29,682 nucleotides of DNA, taken from Candidatus Pelagibacter sp. (GTDB lineage: Bacteria; Pseudomonadota; Alphaproteobacteria; Pelagibacterales; Pelagibacteraceae). This document shows, piece after piece, positions 1-11,734 of this stretch (position 1 is the stretch's first letter; every line of letters starts with the position of its first letter). Position numbers and translations under genes: made by a program. The notes below the pieces were generated by a model. The model was not told the origin of the DNA, did no database searches, and saw nothing but the letters and a program-made list of their open reading frames with translations. The stretch is taken from positions 1 through 29,682 of the forward strand of contig DTVC01000022.1 in the NCBI GenBank assembly GCA_012963775.1, written 5' to 3'.

Positions 1-761
1 CTAATGTTGATGTAACAAAAGAACCAATCCCTGTAGTGCCAACTGTTCATTATAACATGGGTGGTATTCCAACAAATTATAAAGCCGAAGTTATGACAAT
101 TAATGGATCAGAAAAAATTGTTCCAGGATTGATGGCGATTGGTGAAGCAGCATGTGTTTCAGTTCATGGTGCAAATAGACTTGGTTCTAATTCATTAATT
201 GATTTAGTGGTATTTGGAAGAGCGGCAGCAAAAAGAGCAGCAGAGCTAGTAAAACCAGGAACTCCACATGAAGAAATTTCAGATTCTGAAACAGAAAAAT
301 GTTTAGAAAGATTCGATAAATTTAGAAATGCAAATGGGGAAAATAAAACTGCAGATTTAAGGTTAGCAATGCAAAAAACAATGCAGCTAAAATGTGCGGT
401 CTTTAGAACAGATAAAACTCTTAAAGAAGGTGTAAACGAAATAAGAAAACCATTTGATGGCATGGAATCAATATTTGTTAAAGATAAATCTCTCATATAC
501 AATACTGATCTAGTTGAAACCTTAGAATTTGATAATTTAATAGGACAAGCAATTACAACAATGGAATCCGCGTATCATAGAAAAGAAAGTAGAGGAGCTC
601 ATGCAAGAGATGATTTTCCTAAAAGAGATGACGAAAAATTTATGCAACATACACTTTCATGGTGTAATGGAAAAGAAACTAAGTTTGATTACAGACCTGT
701 TCATAAATCAACATTAACTTCTGACGTGCAGTATTTTCCACCTCAAGAAAGAATTTATTAA
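1..761 (+). CDS. sdhA: Succinate dehydrogenase flavoprotein subunit, 3' part
   Basis: This is the C-terminal part of the FAD-carrying subunit of succinate:quinone oxidoreductase (TCA cycle and respiratory complex II, cytoplasmic face of the inner membrane). The reading frame is open from base 3, so the gene starts upstream of the window; about 252 residues are visible of roughly 590 usual for the family. Visible family marks are HYNMGG near the left edge, [19 protein letters not shown] (capping and FAD-domain region, containing the substrate-binding Arg of the HGANRLG motif), and a C-terminal helical domain ending in a Tyr-rich tail with [18 protein letters not shown]. The stop codon TAA shares its last base with the ATG of sdhB, which suggests translational coupling. 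The apparent GTG start at base 36 is internal and not the real start. Identity is certain; only the 5' portion is missing. Confidence 0.98.
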   Translation, partial: NVDVTKEPIPVVPTVHYNMGGIPTNYKAEVMTINGSEKIVPGLMAIGEAACVSVHGANRLGSNSLIDLVVFGRAAAKRAAELVKPGTPHEEISDSETEKCLERFDKFRNANGENKTADLRLAMQKTMQLKCAVFRTDKTLKEGVNEIRKPFDGMESIFVKDKSLIYNTDLVETLEFDNLIGQAITTMESAYHRKESRGAHARDDFPKRDDEKFMQHTLSWCNGKETKFDYRPVHKSTLTSDVQYFPPQERIY

Positions 762-1534
762 TGGTTCAAATAAATTTACCTAAAAATTCAAAAGTTCAAA
801 AAGGCAAATATTATAAAGACACTACTGGTTCAAAAAATATCAGAAGAGTAAATATTTACAGATGGGATCCTTCATCAGGAGAAAATCCAAGAATAGATAC
901 ATATGAAGTAGACATGGATAACTGCCCTTCAAAAGTATTAGATCTTTTAAATAAAATAAAAAATGAAATTGATTCATCGTTAGCTTATCGCAGATCTTGT
1001 TCGCATGGTGTATGTGGCTCGTGTGCTATGAATATGGATGGAAAAAATGGTTTGGCATGCACAAAACCTCATGCAGAAATTGATGGTGATATAAATATTT
1101 ATCCTTTACCTCACTTAAAAGTTAAAAAAGATTTAATTGGTGATTTAAGCATTTTATACAAACAATATGAGTCAATAGAACCATGGCTAAAAACAAATAC
1201 AAAAATTGAAAATAAAGAAATTTTTCAATCGAGAGAAGATAGATCAAAGTTAGATGGCGCATATGAATGCATAATGTGTGCCTGTTGTTCAACTGCATGC
1301 CCAAGTTATTGGTGGAACGGTGACAAGTTTCTTGGTCCAGCAGTATTACTGCAAGCTTATAGATGGATCATTGACAGTAGAGATGATGAAAGAAATGAGA
1401 GATTAAAAAAAGTAGCAGACGAACTTAAATTGTATGGTTGCCATACCATTATGAATTGTACAAATGCTTGTCCAAAAGGATTAAATCCAGCAAAGGCTAT
1501 TGCAGAAATAAAAAAAATGCTTGCAACAAGCTAA
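761..1534 (+). CDS. sdhB: Succinate dehydrogenase iron-sulfur subunit
   Basis: This subunit passes electrons from the SdhA flavin to quinone through three Fe-S clusters. The 257-residue length is normal. Ligands can be assigned: the [2Fe-2S] centre by C80, C85, C88 and C100 (CSHGVCGSC followed by a distant Cys); the [4Fe-4S] centre by C170, C173, C176 and C237; and the [3Fe-4S] centre by C180, C227 and C233. The N-terminal ferredoxin-like domain spans about residues 25-125 and the helical ferredoxin domain about 160-250. The ATG overlaps the sdhA stop by one base. The membrane anchors sdhC and sdhD are not downstream; in this type of cluster they normally precede sdhA and would lie outside the window. 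Confidence 0.98.
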   Translation: MVQINLPKNSKVQKGKYYKDTTGSKNIRRVNIYRWDPSSGENPRIDTYEVDMDNCPSKVLDLLNKIKNEIDSSLAYRRSCSHGVCGSCAMNMDGKNGLACTKPHAEIDGDINIYPLPHLKVKKDLIGDLSILYKQYESIEPWLKTNTKIENKEIFQSREDRSKLDGAYECIMCACCSTACPSYWWNGDKFLGPAVLLQAYRWIIDSRDDERNERLKKVADELKLYGCHTIMNCTNACPKGLNPAKAIAEIKKMLATS

Positions 1535-1559
1535 TTACTTATATTAAATAATTTTACCA

Positions 1560-4017
<2,458 letters not shown>

Positions 4018-4018
<1 letters not shown>

Positions 4019-5178
4019 TGAACATTCATGAGCATCAAGCAAAGCAAATCTTAAAGAAATATGGTGTGGTTGTACCAGAAGGGGTTTTTGCATTTACTGT
4101 TGATGAATTAATTGAAAAAGCTAAATCATTAAAAACTCAGAAATTTGTCTTAAAAGCTCAAATTCACGCAGGAGGAAGAGGTAAAGCCGGAGGTGTAAAA
4201 ATTGTAAACAATATTAAGGAATTAACAAAAGCATCTAAAGAATTATTAGGCAAAAAACTGGTAACTCCACAAACAGGTCCACAAGGACGAGAGGTTAAAA
4301 GATTATATGTAGAAGAGTCATCCGGCATTGAAAAAGAATTTTATCTTTCATGTTTAGTAGATAGATCAAGCTCAAAAATTGCTTTTATTTCAAGTGATCA
4401 AGGTGGAATGGATATTGAAGAAGTAGCAAGAAATAGTCCAGAAAAAATAATTACAACAAAAATTAATTTAAGTGAAGAAATATCTAATAACGATTGTGAA
4501 GAAATAATTAAAATATTTAATTTAAAAGATAATTCAAAATTAGAAGCTATTTCTCTTATAAAATCAATTTACAAAATGTTTTTAAGCACTGACGCAAGTC
4601 TTGTAGAGATCAATCCACTTATTTTAACTCAAGATAAAAAAATAATTTGTTTAGATGCAAAAATTAATTTTGATGATAATTCGTTATTTAGGCATCCAGA
4701 AATTTTTGAACTGAGAGATTTAAATGAGGAAGATCCAACAGAAGTAGAAGCTAGTAAGCATGATCTTTCATATATTAAGCTTGATGGAAATATTGGATGT
4801 ATGGTAAATGGAGCTGGATTAGCTATGGCTACTATGGATATCATAAAACTTTATGGTGAAGAACCAGCTAATTTCTTAGACGTTGGCGGTGGAGCCTCAA
4901 AAGAAAAAGTATCTGCTGCTTTAAAAATTATTCTTTCTGACAAAAATGTAAAAGGTATTTTGATTAATATATTTGGTGGAATTATGAGATGTGATGTGCT
5001 TGCTTTAGGTGTTGTTGAAGCAGCAAAAGAAATAAAAATTAATGTTCCTCTAGTTGTAAGATTAGCAGGTACAAATTTTCTAGAAGGAAAAAAAATTCTT
5101 GATAATTCAGGTTTAAAATTAATTTCTGCTGAAAATTTAGACGATGCAGCGAAAAAAATAGTTGAAGCGATAAAATAA
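4018..5178 (+). CDS. sucC: Succinyl-CoA synthetase beta subunit (ADP-forming)
   Basis: This nucleotide-binding subunit, with SucD, interconverts succinyl-CoA and succinate with ATP or GTP formation. The 386-residue length is normal. An ATP-grasp domain begins with [17 protein letters not shown] and contains the [13 protein letters not shown] loop near residues 47-59. The C-terminal CoA-ligase-like domain holds [12 protein letters not shown] near residue 262 and [10 protein letters not shown] near 317, both typical of SucC. The start overlaps mdh by one base, and sucD follows after 5 bases, so it is clearly part of the TCA operon. Confidence 0.97.
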
Positions 5179-5183
5179 AAATT

Positions 5184-6059
5184 ATGTCAGTTTTAATAAA
5201 TAAAAAAACAAAACTAATTTGTCAGGGGTTTACGGGAAAACATGGCACTTTTCATTCTGAGCAAGCAATACAGTACGGAACAAATTTAGTAGGAGGAGTT
5301 ACTCCTAAAAAAGGTGGTCAAAAACATCTTAATAGACCTGTATTTAATACAGTGGCTGAGGCAAAAAAGGAAACTGGCGCTGATTCGACTATGATTTATG
5401 TTCCCGCAAAGTATGCGGCAGCTGCAATTATTGAAGCAATAGAATCTTCAATTGAATTAATAGTATGTATTACCGAAGGCATACCTATATTAGATATGCT
5501 TAAAGTAAAAAAAAAATTAAATAATTCAAAAAGCAGATTAATAGGACCCAATTGTCCAGGAATAATTACTCCGGATGAATGTAAAATAGGAATAATGCCA
5601 GGCAATATTCATAAAAGAGGTACGGTTGGAATAGTTTCACGATCAGGAACTTTAACCTATGAAGTGGTAGCACAAACAACGGAAAATGGGCTTGGGCAAT
5701 CCACATGTATTGGCATTGGTGGAGATCCAATCAATGGAACAAATTTTATAGATTGTTTAGATTTATTTTTAAATGACGAAGAAACAAAATCTATTTTAAT
5801 GATAGGTGAAATAGGTGGAACTGCTGAGGAAGAGGCATCTGAGTTTGTAAAAAAACATAAAATCAAAAAACCAATTGTTGGCTTTGTTGCTGGAATAACA
5901 GCGCCACCAGGTAGAAGAATGGGACATGCGGGAGCTATTATTTCCGGTGGCAAAGGTGATGCACATGGAAAGATTAAAAAAATGGAGGATTGTGGTATCA
6001 CTATAGCAAAATCTCCAGCTGAAATTGGCAAAACACTTCTAAACAAATTGTCTAATTGA
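5184..6059 (+). CDS. sucD: Succinyl-CoA synthetase alpha subunit
   Basis: This CoA-binding subunit of succinyl-CoA synthetase is transiently phosphorylated on a His. The protein has 291 residues. The N-terminal CoA-binding Rossmann domain begins at [15 protein letters not shown], the GPNCPG motif is at 121-126, and the phosphorylated His is H248 in [18 protein letters not shown] segment near 211-218 matches the family. The gene lies 5 bases after sucC. After its stop comes a 39-base gap containing a promoter-like sequence for sucA, so sucA-sucB-lpd may be transcribed both from upstream and separately. Confidence 0.97.
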   Translation: MSVLINKKTKLICQGFTGKHGTFHSEQAIQYGTNLVGGVTPKKGGQKHLNRPVFNTVAEAKKETGADSTMIYVPAKYAAAAIIEAIESSIELIVCITEGIPILDMLKVKKKLNNSKSRLIGPNCPGIITPDECKIGIMPGNIHKRGTVGIVSRSGTLTYEVVAQTTENGLGQSTCIGIGGDPINGTNFIDCLDLFLNDEETKSILMIGEIGGTAEEEASEFVKKHKIKKPIVGFVAGITAPPGRRMGHAGAIISGGKGDAHGKIKKMEDCGITIAKSPAEIGKTLLNKLSN

Positions 6060-6083
6060 AATATACTTTCCAGATATTATAAT
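6056..6083 (+). promoter_or_regulatory. Predicted sigma-70 promoter before sucA
   Basis: TTGAAA at 6056-6061 and a perfect TATAAT at 6078-6083 are separated by 16 bases. A start about 7 bases after the -10 box would give a leader of only about 10 bases before the sucA ATG at 6099. The -10 box lies inside the 12-base palindrome ATATTATAATAT. Such matches occur by chance in AT-rich DNA, but this one falls in the only sizeable gap of the TCA cluster. Confidence 0.55.
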
Positions 6084-6098
6084 ATTTGAATTAAACTA

Positions 6099-8999
6099 AT
6101 GTCATCTTCAAAAAATTTAGAATTTAAAAAAACATCTTTTTTAAGCAAATCAAATAGTTTGTTTATTGAGGAAATGTATTTGAAGTTTATAAAAAACGAT
6201 CCCACATTAGCCCAGAATTGGAAAGATTATTTTAGAAGTTTGGACGAAGATTTAAAATCAGTTGTAAAAGAAATTGAAGGGCCGTCTTGGCAACCAAATA
6301 AAAAAAAAATAAATATTAATATTGAAGAATATAAAAAAGAACTTGAAACAACTGTTGAGAGTTTGAGTTCAGATATTAACGATCAGAATTCTGAGCAGTC
6401 AAAAGCAGATTCAATTAAGGCTATAGCATTAATTAGAGCATATAGAATTAGAGGTCATCTTATTGCAAATCTTGATCCACTTGGCATGATGGAAAGAAAA
6501 TATCTTCACGAGTTACATCCTGAAGACCATGGTTTTAAAAAAGAAGATTATAATAAAAAAATTTTTTTACATTCATATTTAGATAAAAGTTATGCATCAA
6601 TCAATGAATTGATCTCTTTTTTAAAAAGTATTTATTGTTCTTCAATTGGAGTTGAGTACATGCATATTACAGACCCTGTTGAAAAAATATGGTTCAGAGA
6701 AAGAATGGAAAAAGAGGAAAATCAATTAAAGTTTACTGACAATGGCAAAAAAAATATTTTAAATAAATTAATACAAGCAGAAGGTTTTGAAAAATTTTTA
6801 GCACTGAAATTTGTAGGGACAAAGAGATTTGGTTTAGATGGAGCAGAGTCCTTGATACCAGCTCTTGAACAAATAATTAAAAGAGGTGGGCAGTTAAATG
6901 TAAAAGAAGTGAAAATTGGGATGTCTCATAGAGGAAGATTAAATGTTTTGGCTAATCTCTTGCAAAAATCTTATAAAAGAATGTTTAACGAATTTGTTGG
7001 AGAATATGCTAGCACACCAGAAGAATCTGCTGGAGATGTTAAATATCATTTGGGTGCTTCATCAAATAGAGAGTTTGATGGCAATTCAGTACACATAAGT
7101 TTAACAGATAATCCATCACATTTAGAAGCTGTTAATCCAGTTGTTCTTGGACAAACAAGAGCAAAACAATTCTTTCATCAAGATGCAAAAAGAAACAAAG
7201 TAATTCCAATTTTAATTCACGGTGATGCAGCATTTGCTGGACAAGGTGTAGTTGCAGAATGTTTTTCAATGTCTGGGCTAAAAGGTCATAATACTGGTGG
7301 AACAATTCATATTATTGTAAACAATCAAATTGGTTTTACAACAAGCCCAAGGTTTGCAAGGTCAAGCCCTTATCCTTCGGATTTAGGAAAAGTAGTTGAG
7401 GCTCCTATTTTGCATTGTAATGGAGACGATCCTGAAGCGGTAGTACATTGTGCAAAAATTGCAATTGAGTTTAGACAAAAATTTAACAAAGATGTTGTTA
7501 TCGATATGATTTGTTATCGTAGGTTTGGTCACAGTGAAGGAGATGAGCCTTCATTTACGCAACCCTTAATGTACAAAAAAATTAGAGAACATCCCACAAC
7601 GGTAAATGTGTATGGAAACAAACTAATAAAAGAAAATATTATTACTAAAGAAGAATTTGATAAAATGAAAAAAGAATTCAAAAATCTTCTTGATGAACAA
7701 TTTAAGACTGCCAAAGACTATAAACCGAAAATTGAATGGTTTGAAGGAACTTGGACTAGATACAAACCAGAAAAAGGCAAAGATAAAAGAGGCAAAAGTG
7801 GAGTAGATTTAGATAAACTTGTGAAAATTTCTGAAAAAATCAACAGTGTGCCATCTGAAATAAATGTGCATAAAACGATTACTAAGGTTTTAGGTTTAAG
7901 AAAACAATCAGTTCTTCAAAAAAAAGGAATAGATTGGGGAACAGCGGAAGCTTTAGCTTTTGGATCACTTCTAGAAGAAGGATACCCAGTAAGATTAGTA
8001 GGACAAGATTCTGGTAGAGGAACTTTTAGTCAAAGACATTCAGTTTTAAGAAACCAAATAGATAACTCACGATATATTCCTCTAAATAATATCTCTAAAA
8101 AACAAAAAAATTTTGAACCCGTTGATAGTTTTTTATCAGAATTGGCTGTTTTAGGGTTTGAATATGGTTACAGCCTAGTTGAACCAGGCACATTAACTAT
8201 TTGGGAAGCTCAATTTGGTGATTTTGCAAATGGAGCTCAAGTAATAATTGACCAGTTTATTTCATCAGGTGAGAGAAAATGGTCTAGAGCTAGTGGACTT
8301 GTAATGCTTTTGCCTCACGGTTATGAAGGTCAAGGTCCAGAACATTCATCTGGAAGATTAGAGAGATTTCTTCAACTATGTGCACAAGATAATTTACAAG
8401 TGATGAATTGTACTACTCCTGCAAACTATTTTCATGCTTTAAGACGTCAAATACATAGAGATTTTAGAAAGCCGCTAGTTATTATGACTCCTAAATCATT
8501 ATTAAGAAACAAACTTTGTGTATCTAATTTGGAAGACTTTGGCAAAATAAACTCCTTTCATAGAGTCCTTTTGGATCATGCTATTGATCCAAAAGAAAAT
8601 AGTTTTATAAAACTTAAAAAAAGCAACAAAATAAGAAAAGTAATTTTATGTTCAGGAAAAGTATATTTTGATTTGCTGGAAGCCCGTGAAAAATTAAAAA
8701 AAGACGATGTAGTTTTTTATAGAATTGAGCAATTATATCCTTTTCCAATTAAATCTTTGGTAAAAGAGATCAAACTATATGCAAAAACTGCAAAATTTTA
8801 TTGGTGTCAGGAAGAACCAAAAAATATGGGAGCGTGGTTTTCAGTTAGGGATTATATCCAATGGACATTAAAGTATATTGGCGCTAATAATAATAAAATT
8901 TCTTACATTGGGAGAAATCCAGCTGCATCCCCAGCCACAGGTTATGCAACAAGACATATTGCTCAACAAAAAGAAATAATTAAAAATGTATTTAACTAA
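6099..8999 (+). CDS. sucA: 2-oxoglutarate dehydrogenase E1 component
   Basis: This thiamine-diphosphate-dependent decarboxylase of the 2-oxoglutarate dehydrogenase complex passes a succinyl group to the lipoyl arm of SucB. The 966 residues match the long E1o class. The N-terminus carries the E2-binding helix region (residues ~15-45, with [20 protein letters not shown]). The ThDP/Mg site is seen as GDAAFAGQG near residue 375 and NNQIGFTT near 408. [16 protein letters not shown] block near 475-490 and the transketolase-like C-terminal half ([20 protein letters not shown]) are classic. sucB begins 2 bases downstream. No Shine-Dalgarno sequence is visible before the ATG, consistent with a very short leader if the nearby promoter is used. 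Confidence 0.98.
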   Translation: MSSSKNLEFKKTSFLSKSNSLFIEEMYLKFIKNDPTLAQNWKDYFRSLDEDLKSVVKEIEGPSWQPNKKKININIEEYKKELETTVESLSSDINDQNSEQSKADSIKAIALIRAYRIRGHLIANLDPLGMMERKYLHELHPEDHGFKKEDYNKKIFLHSYLDKSYASINELISFLKSIYCSSIGVEYMHITDPVEKIWFRERMEKEENQLKFTDNGKKNILNKLIQAEGFEKFLALKFVGTKRFGLDGAESLIPALEQIIKRGGQLNVKEVKIGMSHRGRLNVLANLLQKSYKRMFNEFVGEYASTPEESAGDVKYHLGASSNREFDGNSVHISLTDNPSHLEAVNPVVLGQTRAKQFFHQDAKRNKVIPILIHGDAAFAGQGVVAECFSMSGLKGHNTGGTIHIIVNNQIGFTTSPRFARSSPYPSDLGKVVEAPILHCNGDDPEAVVHCAKIAIEFRQKFNKDVVIDMICYRRFGHSEGDEPSFTQPLMYKKIREHPTTVNVYGNKLIKENIITKEEFDKMKKEFKNLLDEQFKTAKDYKPKIEWFEGTWTRYKPEKGKDKRGKSGVDLDKLVKISEKINSVPSEINVHKTITKVLGLRKQSVLQKKGIDWGTAEALAFGSLLEEGYPVRLVGQDSGRGTFSQRHSVLRNQIDNSRYIPLNNISKKQKNFEPVDSFLSELAVLGFEYGYSLVEPGTLTIWEAQFGDFANGAQVIIDQFISSGERKWSRASGLVMLLPHGYEGQGPEHSSGRLERFLQLCAQDNLQVMNCTTPANYFHALRRQIHRDFRKPLVIMTPKSLLRNKLCVSNLEDFGKINSFHRVLLDHAIDPKENSFIKLKKSNKIRKVILCSGKVYFDLLEAREKLKKDDVVFYRIEQLYPFPIKSLVKEIKLYAKTAKFYWCQEEPKNMGAWFSVRDYIQWTLKYIGANNNKISYIGRNPAASPATGYATRHIAQQKEIIKNVFN

Positions 9000-9001
9000 A
9001 G

Positions 9002-10306
9002 ATGAGTGAAAAAATTTTAGTTCCTGTTTTAGGCGAAAGTATTACTGAAGCCACAGTTGCAAAATGGCTTAAAAAAAAGGGAGAAAGCGTAGATGCCGAT
9101 GAACCTATTATCGAGTTAGAGACAGATAAAGTCAATCTTGAAGTACCTTCACCAATCACTGGTGTAATTACTGAAATTAATTGTAATAATGGCGATACAG
9201 TAGCAGTTGGTGCTGTGTTAGGAACGGTTACAGATGGAACAAAAGAAACAGAAAAAATTGAAAAAAAAGAGAAAAAATCAAGTGAGCAAAATCAATCAAA
9301 CAACATAATTAATTTAGAACAGGAAAAAAACCAAGAACCAAGATTTTTTCAAGATAAAAATAATTTTGGTGAAAAGCCATTGATTTTAAAAGATGAACAA
9401 CCATTGGTTTTAAAGAATGCAGTCATGAAAAAAAGTAACCATTTGAAAAAACAAACTTTATCACCAGCAGTAAGAAAAATTGTAGAAGAAAATAAAATAA
9501 ATTTAGATTTGGTCCAAGGTACTGGTAAAGATGGTCGTATATTAAAAGGTGATCTAATAAGTTTGATGGGAACTTCACCAAGACCATCTGAAAGAAAAAT
9601 TCAATATGGTCAAGAAGAAAGAATCAAGATGACTAAATTGAGACAGACTATAGCAAAAAGACTTAAAGAAGCACAAGAAAATGCAGCTATGCTAACAACT
9701 TTTAATGAAGTTGATATGAGCGAAATCATTGCAATGCGAAAAGAAAACCAAGAGGACTTTCAAACTAGATTTGGAATTAAACTTGGTTTTATGTCTTTTT
9801 TTGTAAAGACATGTGTGCTTGGTTTAAAATCTTTTCCAGTAATAAATGCTGAAGTTGATGGTCAAGAAATTATTTATAAAAATTATTTCAATATTAGCTT
9901 TGCCGTAGGAACTGAAAAAGGTTTAGTTGTTCCTGTATTAAGAAATGCAGATGAATTATCATTTGCTGAAATTGAGAAAAATATCAAATCTATTTCAGAA
10001 AAAGCAAGAAGTGGAAATCTAGCAATTGAAGATCTTCAAGGAGGAACATTTACTATAAGCAATGGTGGAGTTTATGGCTCAATGTTATCGACTCCTATAT
10101 TAAATCCTCCACAATCTGCTATATTAGGTATGCATAACATTGTTGAAAGACCAGCTGTGGTAGATGGAGAAATCAAAATCAGACCAATTATGTATTTAGC
10201 TTTAACTTATGATCATCGAATAGTTGATGGCAAAGACTCAGTTTCGTTTCTTAAATTAGTAAAAGAGAATCTTGAAGATCCAAGAAGGCTATTTTTAGAT
10301 ATTTAA
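9002..10306 (+). CDS. sucB: 2-oxoglutarate dehydrogenase E2, dihydrolipoyl succinyltransferase
   Basis: The core of the 2-oxoglutarate dehydrogenase complex, moving the succinyl group from lipoate to CoA. Its 434 residues are arranged as one lipoyl domain (about 1-78; lipoylated K43 in [11 protein letters not shown]), a charged Lys/Glu/Gln-rich linker (about 80-155), a peripheral subunit-binding domain (about 156-192, [16 protein letters not shown] to GRILKGDL), a second short linker, and the catalytic acyltransferase domain with active-site H405 and D409 in DHRIVDG. The linker contains a small tandem repeat, PLILKDEQ then PLVLKNAV. The gene is two bases after sucA and abuts lpd with no spacer. 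Confidence 0.97.
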   Translation: MSEKILVPVLGESITEATVAKWLKKKGESVDADEPIIELETDKVNLEVPSPITGVITEINCNNGDTVAVGAVLGTVTDGTKETEKIEKKEKKSSEQNQSNNIINLEQEKNQEPRFFQDKNNFGEKPLILKDEQPLVLKNAVMKKSNHLKKQTLSPAVRKIVEENKINLDLVQGTGKDGRILKGDLISLMGTSPRPSERKIQYGQEERIKMTKLRQTIAKRLKEAQENAAMLTTFNEVDMSEIIAMRKENQEDFQTRFGIKLGFMSFFVKTCVLGLKSFPVINAEVDGQEIIYKNYFNISFAVGTEKGLVVPVLRNADELSFAEIEKNIKSISEKARSGNLAIEDLQGGTFTISNGGVYGSMLSTPILNPPQSAILGMHNIVERPAVVDGEIKIRPIMYLALTYDHRIVDGKDSVSFLKLVKENLEDPRRLFLDI

Positions 10307-11707
10307 ATGTCAGATAAATTTCAAGCAACAATAATAGGAGGAGGTCCAGGAGGGTATGTTTGTGCAATCAGATTGGCGCAATTAGGAATTAAGACTGCAT
10401 GTATCGAGTCACGTGAAACTCTAGGAGGCACATGTCTAAATATTGGCTGTATACCTTCAAAAAGTCTGCTTAACCTATCTGAGTATTTTCACAGGGCAAA
10501 AAATTTTACAAAAATTGGTATAGAAGTAGGAGATGTAAAGCTTAATTTACCAAAAATGATGCAAAATAAAGATAAAGCAGTAACTAATTTAACAAAAGGG
10601 ATTGAATTTTTATTTAAAAAAAACAAAGTAACTTATTTTAAGGGAACTGGAAGATTTAAATCTGTAAATCAAATTTCAATTTTAGATAAAAATAATAAAG
10701 AAACAATTATTGAAACTGAAAAAACTATAATTAGCACTGGTTCTGAACCAATGGAATTGCCTGGAATTAAATTTGATGAAAAAAGAATACTATCTTCAAC
10801 TGGCGCTTTATCTTTATCACTTCTGCCAAAAAAAATGGTTGTTATTGGCGCTGGTTATATTGGATTAGAGTTAGGATCAGTTTGGTCAAGATTAGGAACA
10901 GAGGTTCATGTAGTTGAATTTTTAGATCATATTACTCCTGGTATGGACAAAGAAATTTCTAAAGAGTTTATGAAAATTTTAATAAAACAAGGATTAAATT
11001 TTCATCTACAAACAAAAGTAGATTCTATTAAGAAAGATAAAAAAGGAGTGATGATAAAAACAACTGATAAAACTGGAAAGAAAATAGTTTTTGAAAGTGA
11101 TGTAGTTTTAATATCGGTAGGAAGAAAACCTTATACTAAAAATCTAAATTTAGAAAAAATAAATATTGAATTAGATAATAAAAAGAAAATAAAAGTAAAT
11201 AAGAACTTTGAAACAAATATTCAAAATATTTATGCAATAGGCGATGTTATTAATGGACCAATGCTAGCACATAAAGCCGAAGAAGAAGGAATAGCTTTGG
11301 CAGAATTAATTTCTGGTCAATCAGGTCATGTAAATTATGATGTTATTCCAGGAGTTGTTTACACCTCACCCGAGGTTGCATCTATTGGAAAAACTGAAGA
11401 ACAATTAAAAAATATGAATCATGCTTATAAAGTAGGAAAATTTCCTTTTATGGCCAATTCAAGAGCTAAAACAATTAATGAACCAGAAGGATTTGTTAAA
11501 ATCCTTGCAGATGAAAAGACAGATAAAGTTTTAGGAGTTCATATGATAGCACCTCATGCCGGGGAAATTATTGCAGAAATGGCTTTAGCAATGGAATTTG
11601 GTGCAAGTTCAGAGGATATTGCAAGAACTTGCCATGCTCATCCTACTTTTTCTGAAGCTATAAAAGAAGCAGCATTATCGGTAGATAAAAGAGCAATTCA
11701 TTCGTAA
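10307..11707 (+). CDS. lpd: Dihydrolipoyl dehydrogenase (E3)
   Basis: This flavoprotein reoxidises dihydrolipoamide and makes NADH. By position after sucAB it is the E3 of the 2-oxoglutarate complex; it may also serve other lipoyl enzymes. The FAD motif GGGPGGY is at 11-17, the redox disulfide is C43 and C48 (GGTCLNIGCIPS), the NAD-binding motif GAGYIGLELGSVW is in the middle, YAIGDV follows in the second FAD contact, and the C-terminal catalytic pair is H445 and E450 (CHAHPTFSE). The 466-residue length is normal. The ATG directly follows the sucB TAA. A strong inverted repeat follows its stop, at the priA start. Confidence 0.97.
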   Translation: MSDKFQATIIGGGPGGYVCAIRLAQLGIKTACIESRETLGGTCLNIGCIPSKSLLNLSEYFHRAKNFTKIGIEVGDVKLNLPKMMQNKDKAVTNLTKGIEFLFKKNKVTYFKGTGRFKSVNQISILDKNNKETIIETEKTIISTGSEPMELPGIKFDEKRILSSTGALSLSLLPKKMVVIGAGYIGLELGSVWSRLGTEVHVVEFLDHITPGMDKEISKEFMKILIKQGLNFHLQTKVDSIKKDKKGVMIKTTDKTGKKIVFESDVVLISVGRKPYTKNLNLEKINIELDNKKKIKVNKNFETNIQNIYAIGDVINGPMLAHKAEEEGIALAELISGQSGHVNYDVIPGVVYTSPEVASIGKTEEQLKNMNHAYKVGKFPFMANSRAKTINEPEGFVKILADEKTDKVLGVHMIAPHAGEIIAEMALAMEFGASSEDIARTCHAHPTFSEAIKEAALSVDKRAIHS

Positions 11708-11710
11708 TAT

Positions 11711-11734
11711 ATTTTCATATTCAAATATGAAAAT
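11711..11734 (+). other. Perfect inverted repeat covering the priA start codon
   Basis: ATTTTCATATT (11711-11721) is exactly complementary to AATATGAAAAT (11724-11734), with CA between. A real hairpin would open the innermost pairs to make a loop. The priA ATG at 11727-11729 lies in the right arm. The stem is nearly all A-U and no U-run follows, so it is not a typical intrinsic terminator. Confidence 0.6.

Noticed and set aside
164..502. Minus-strand open frame of 112 codons opposite sdhA
   Set aside because: Shadow of the sdhA frame; no family resemblance or own start signals.
1519..1531. Short hairpin GCTTG-CAA-CAAGC at the end of sdhB, considered as a terminator
   Set aside because: Only five base pairs, inside the coding sequence and not followed by a U-run; chance is a sufficient explanation.
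5657..6046. Minus-strand open frame of 129 codons opposite sucD
   Set aside because: Shadow of sucD; composition (Pro/Ser/Ile rich) is typical of antisense reading of a Gly-rich enzyme.
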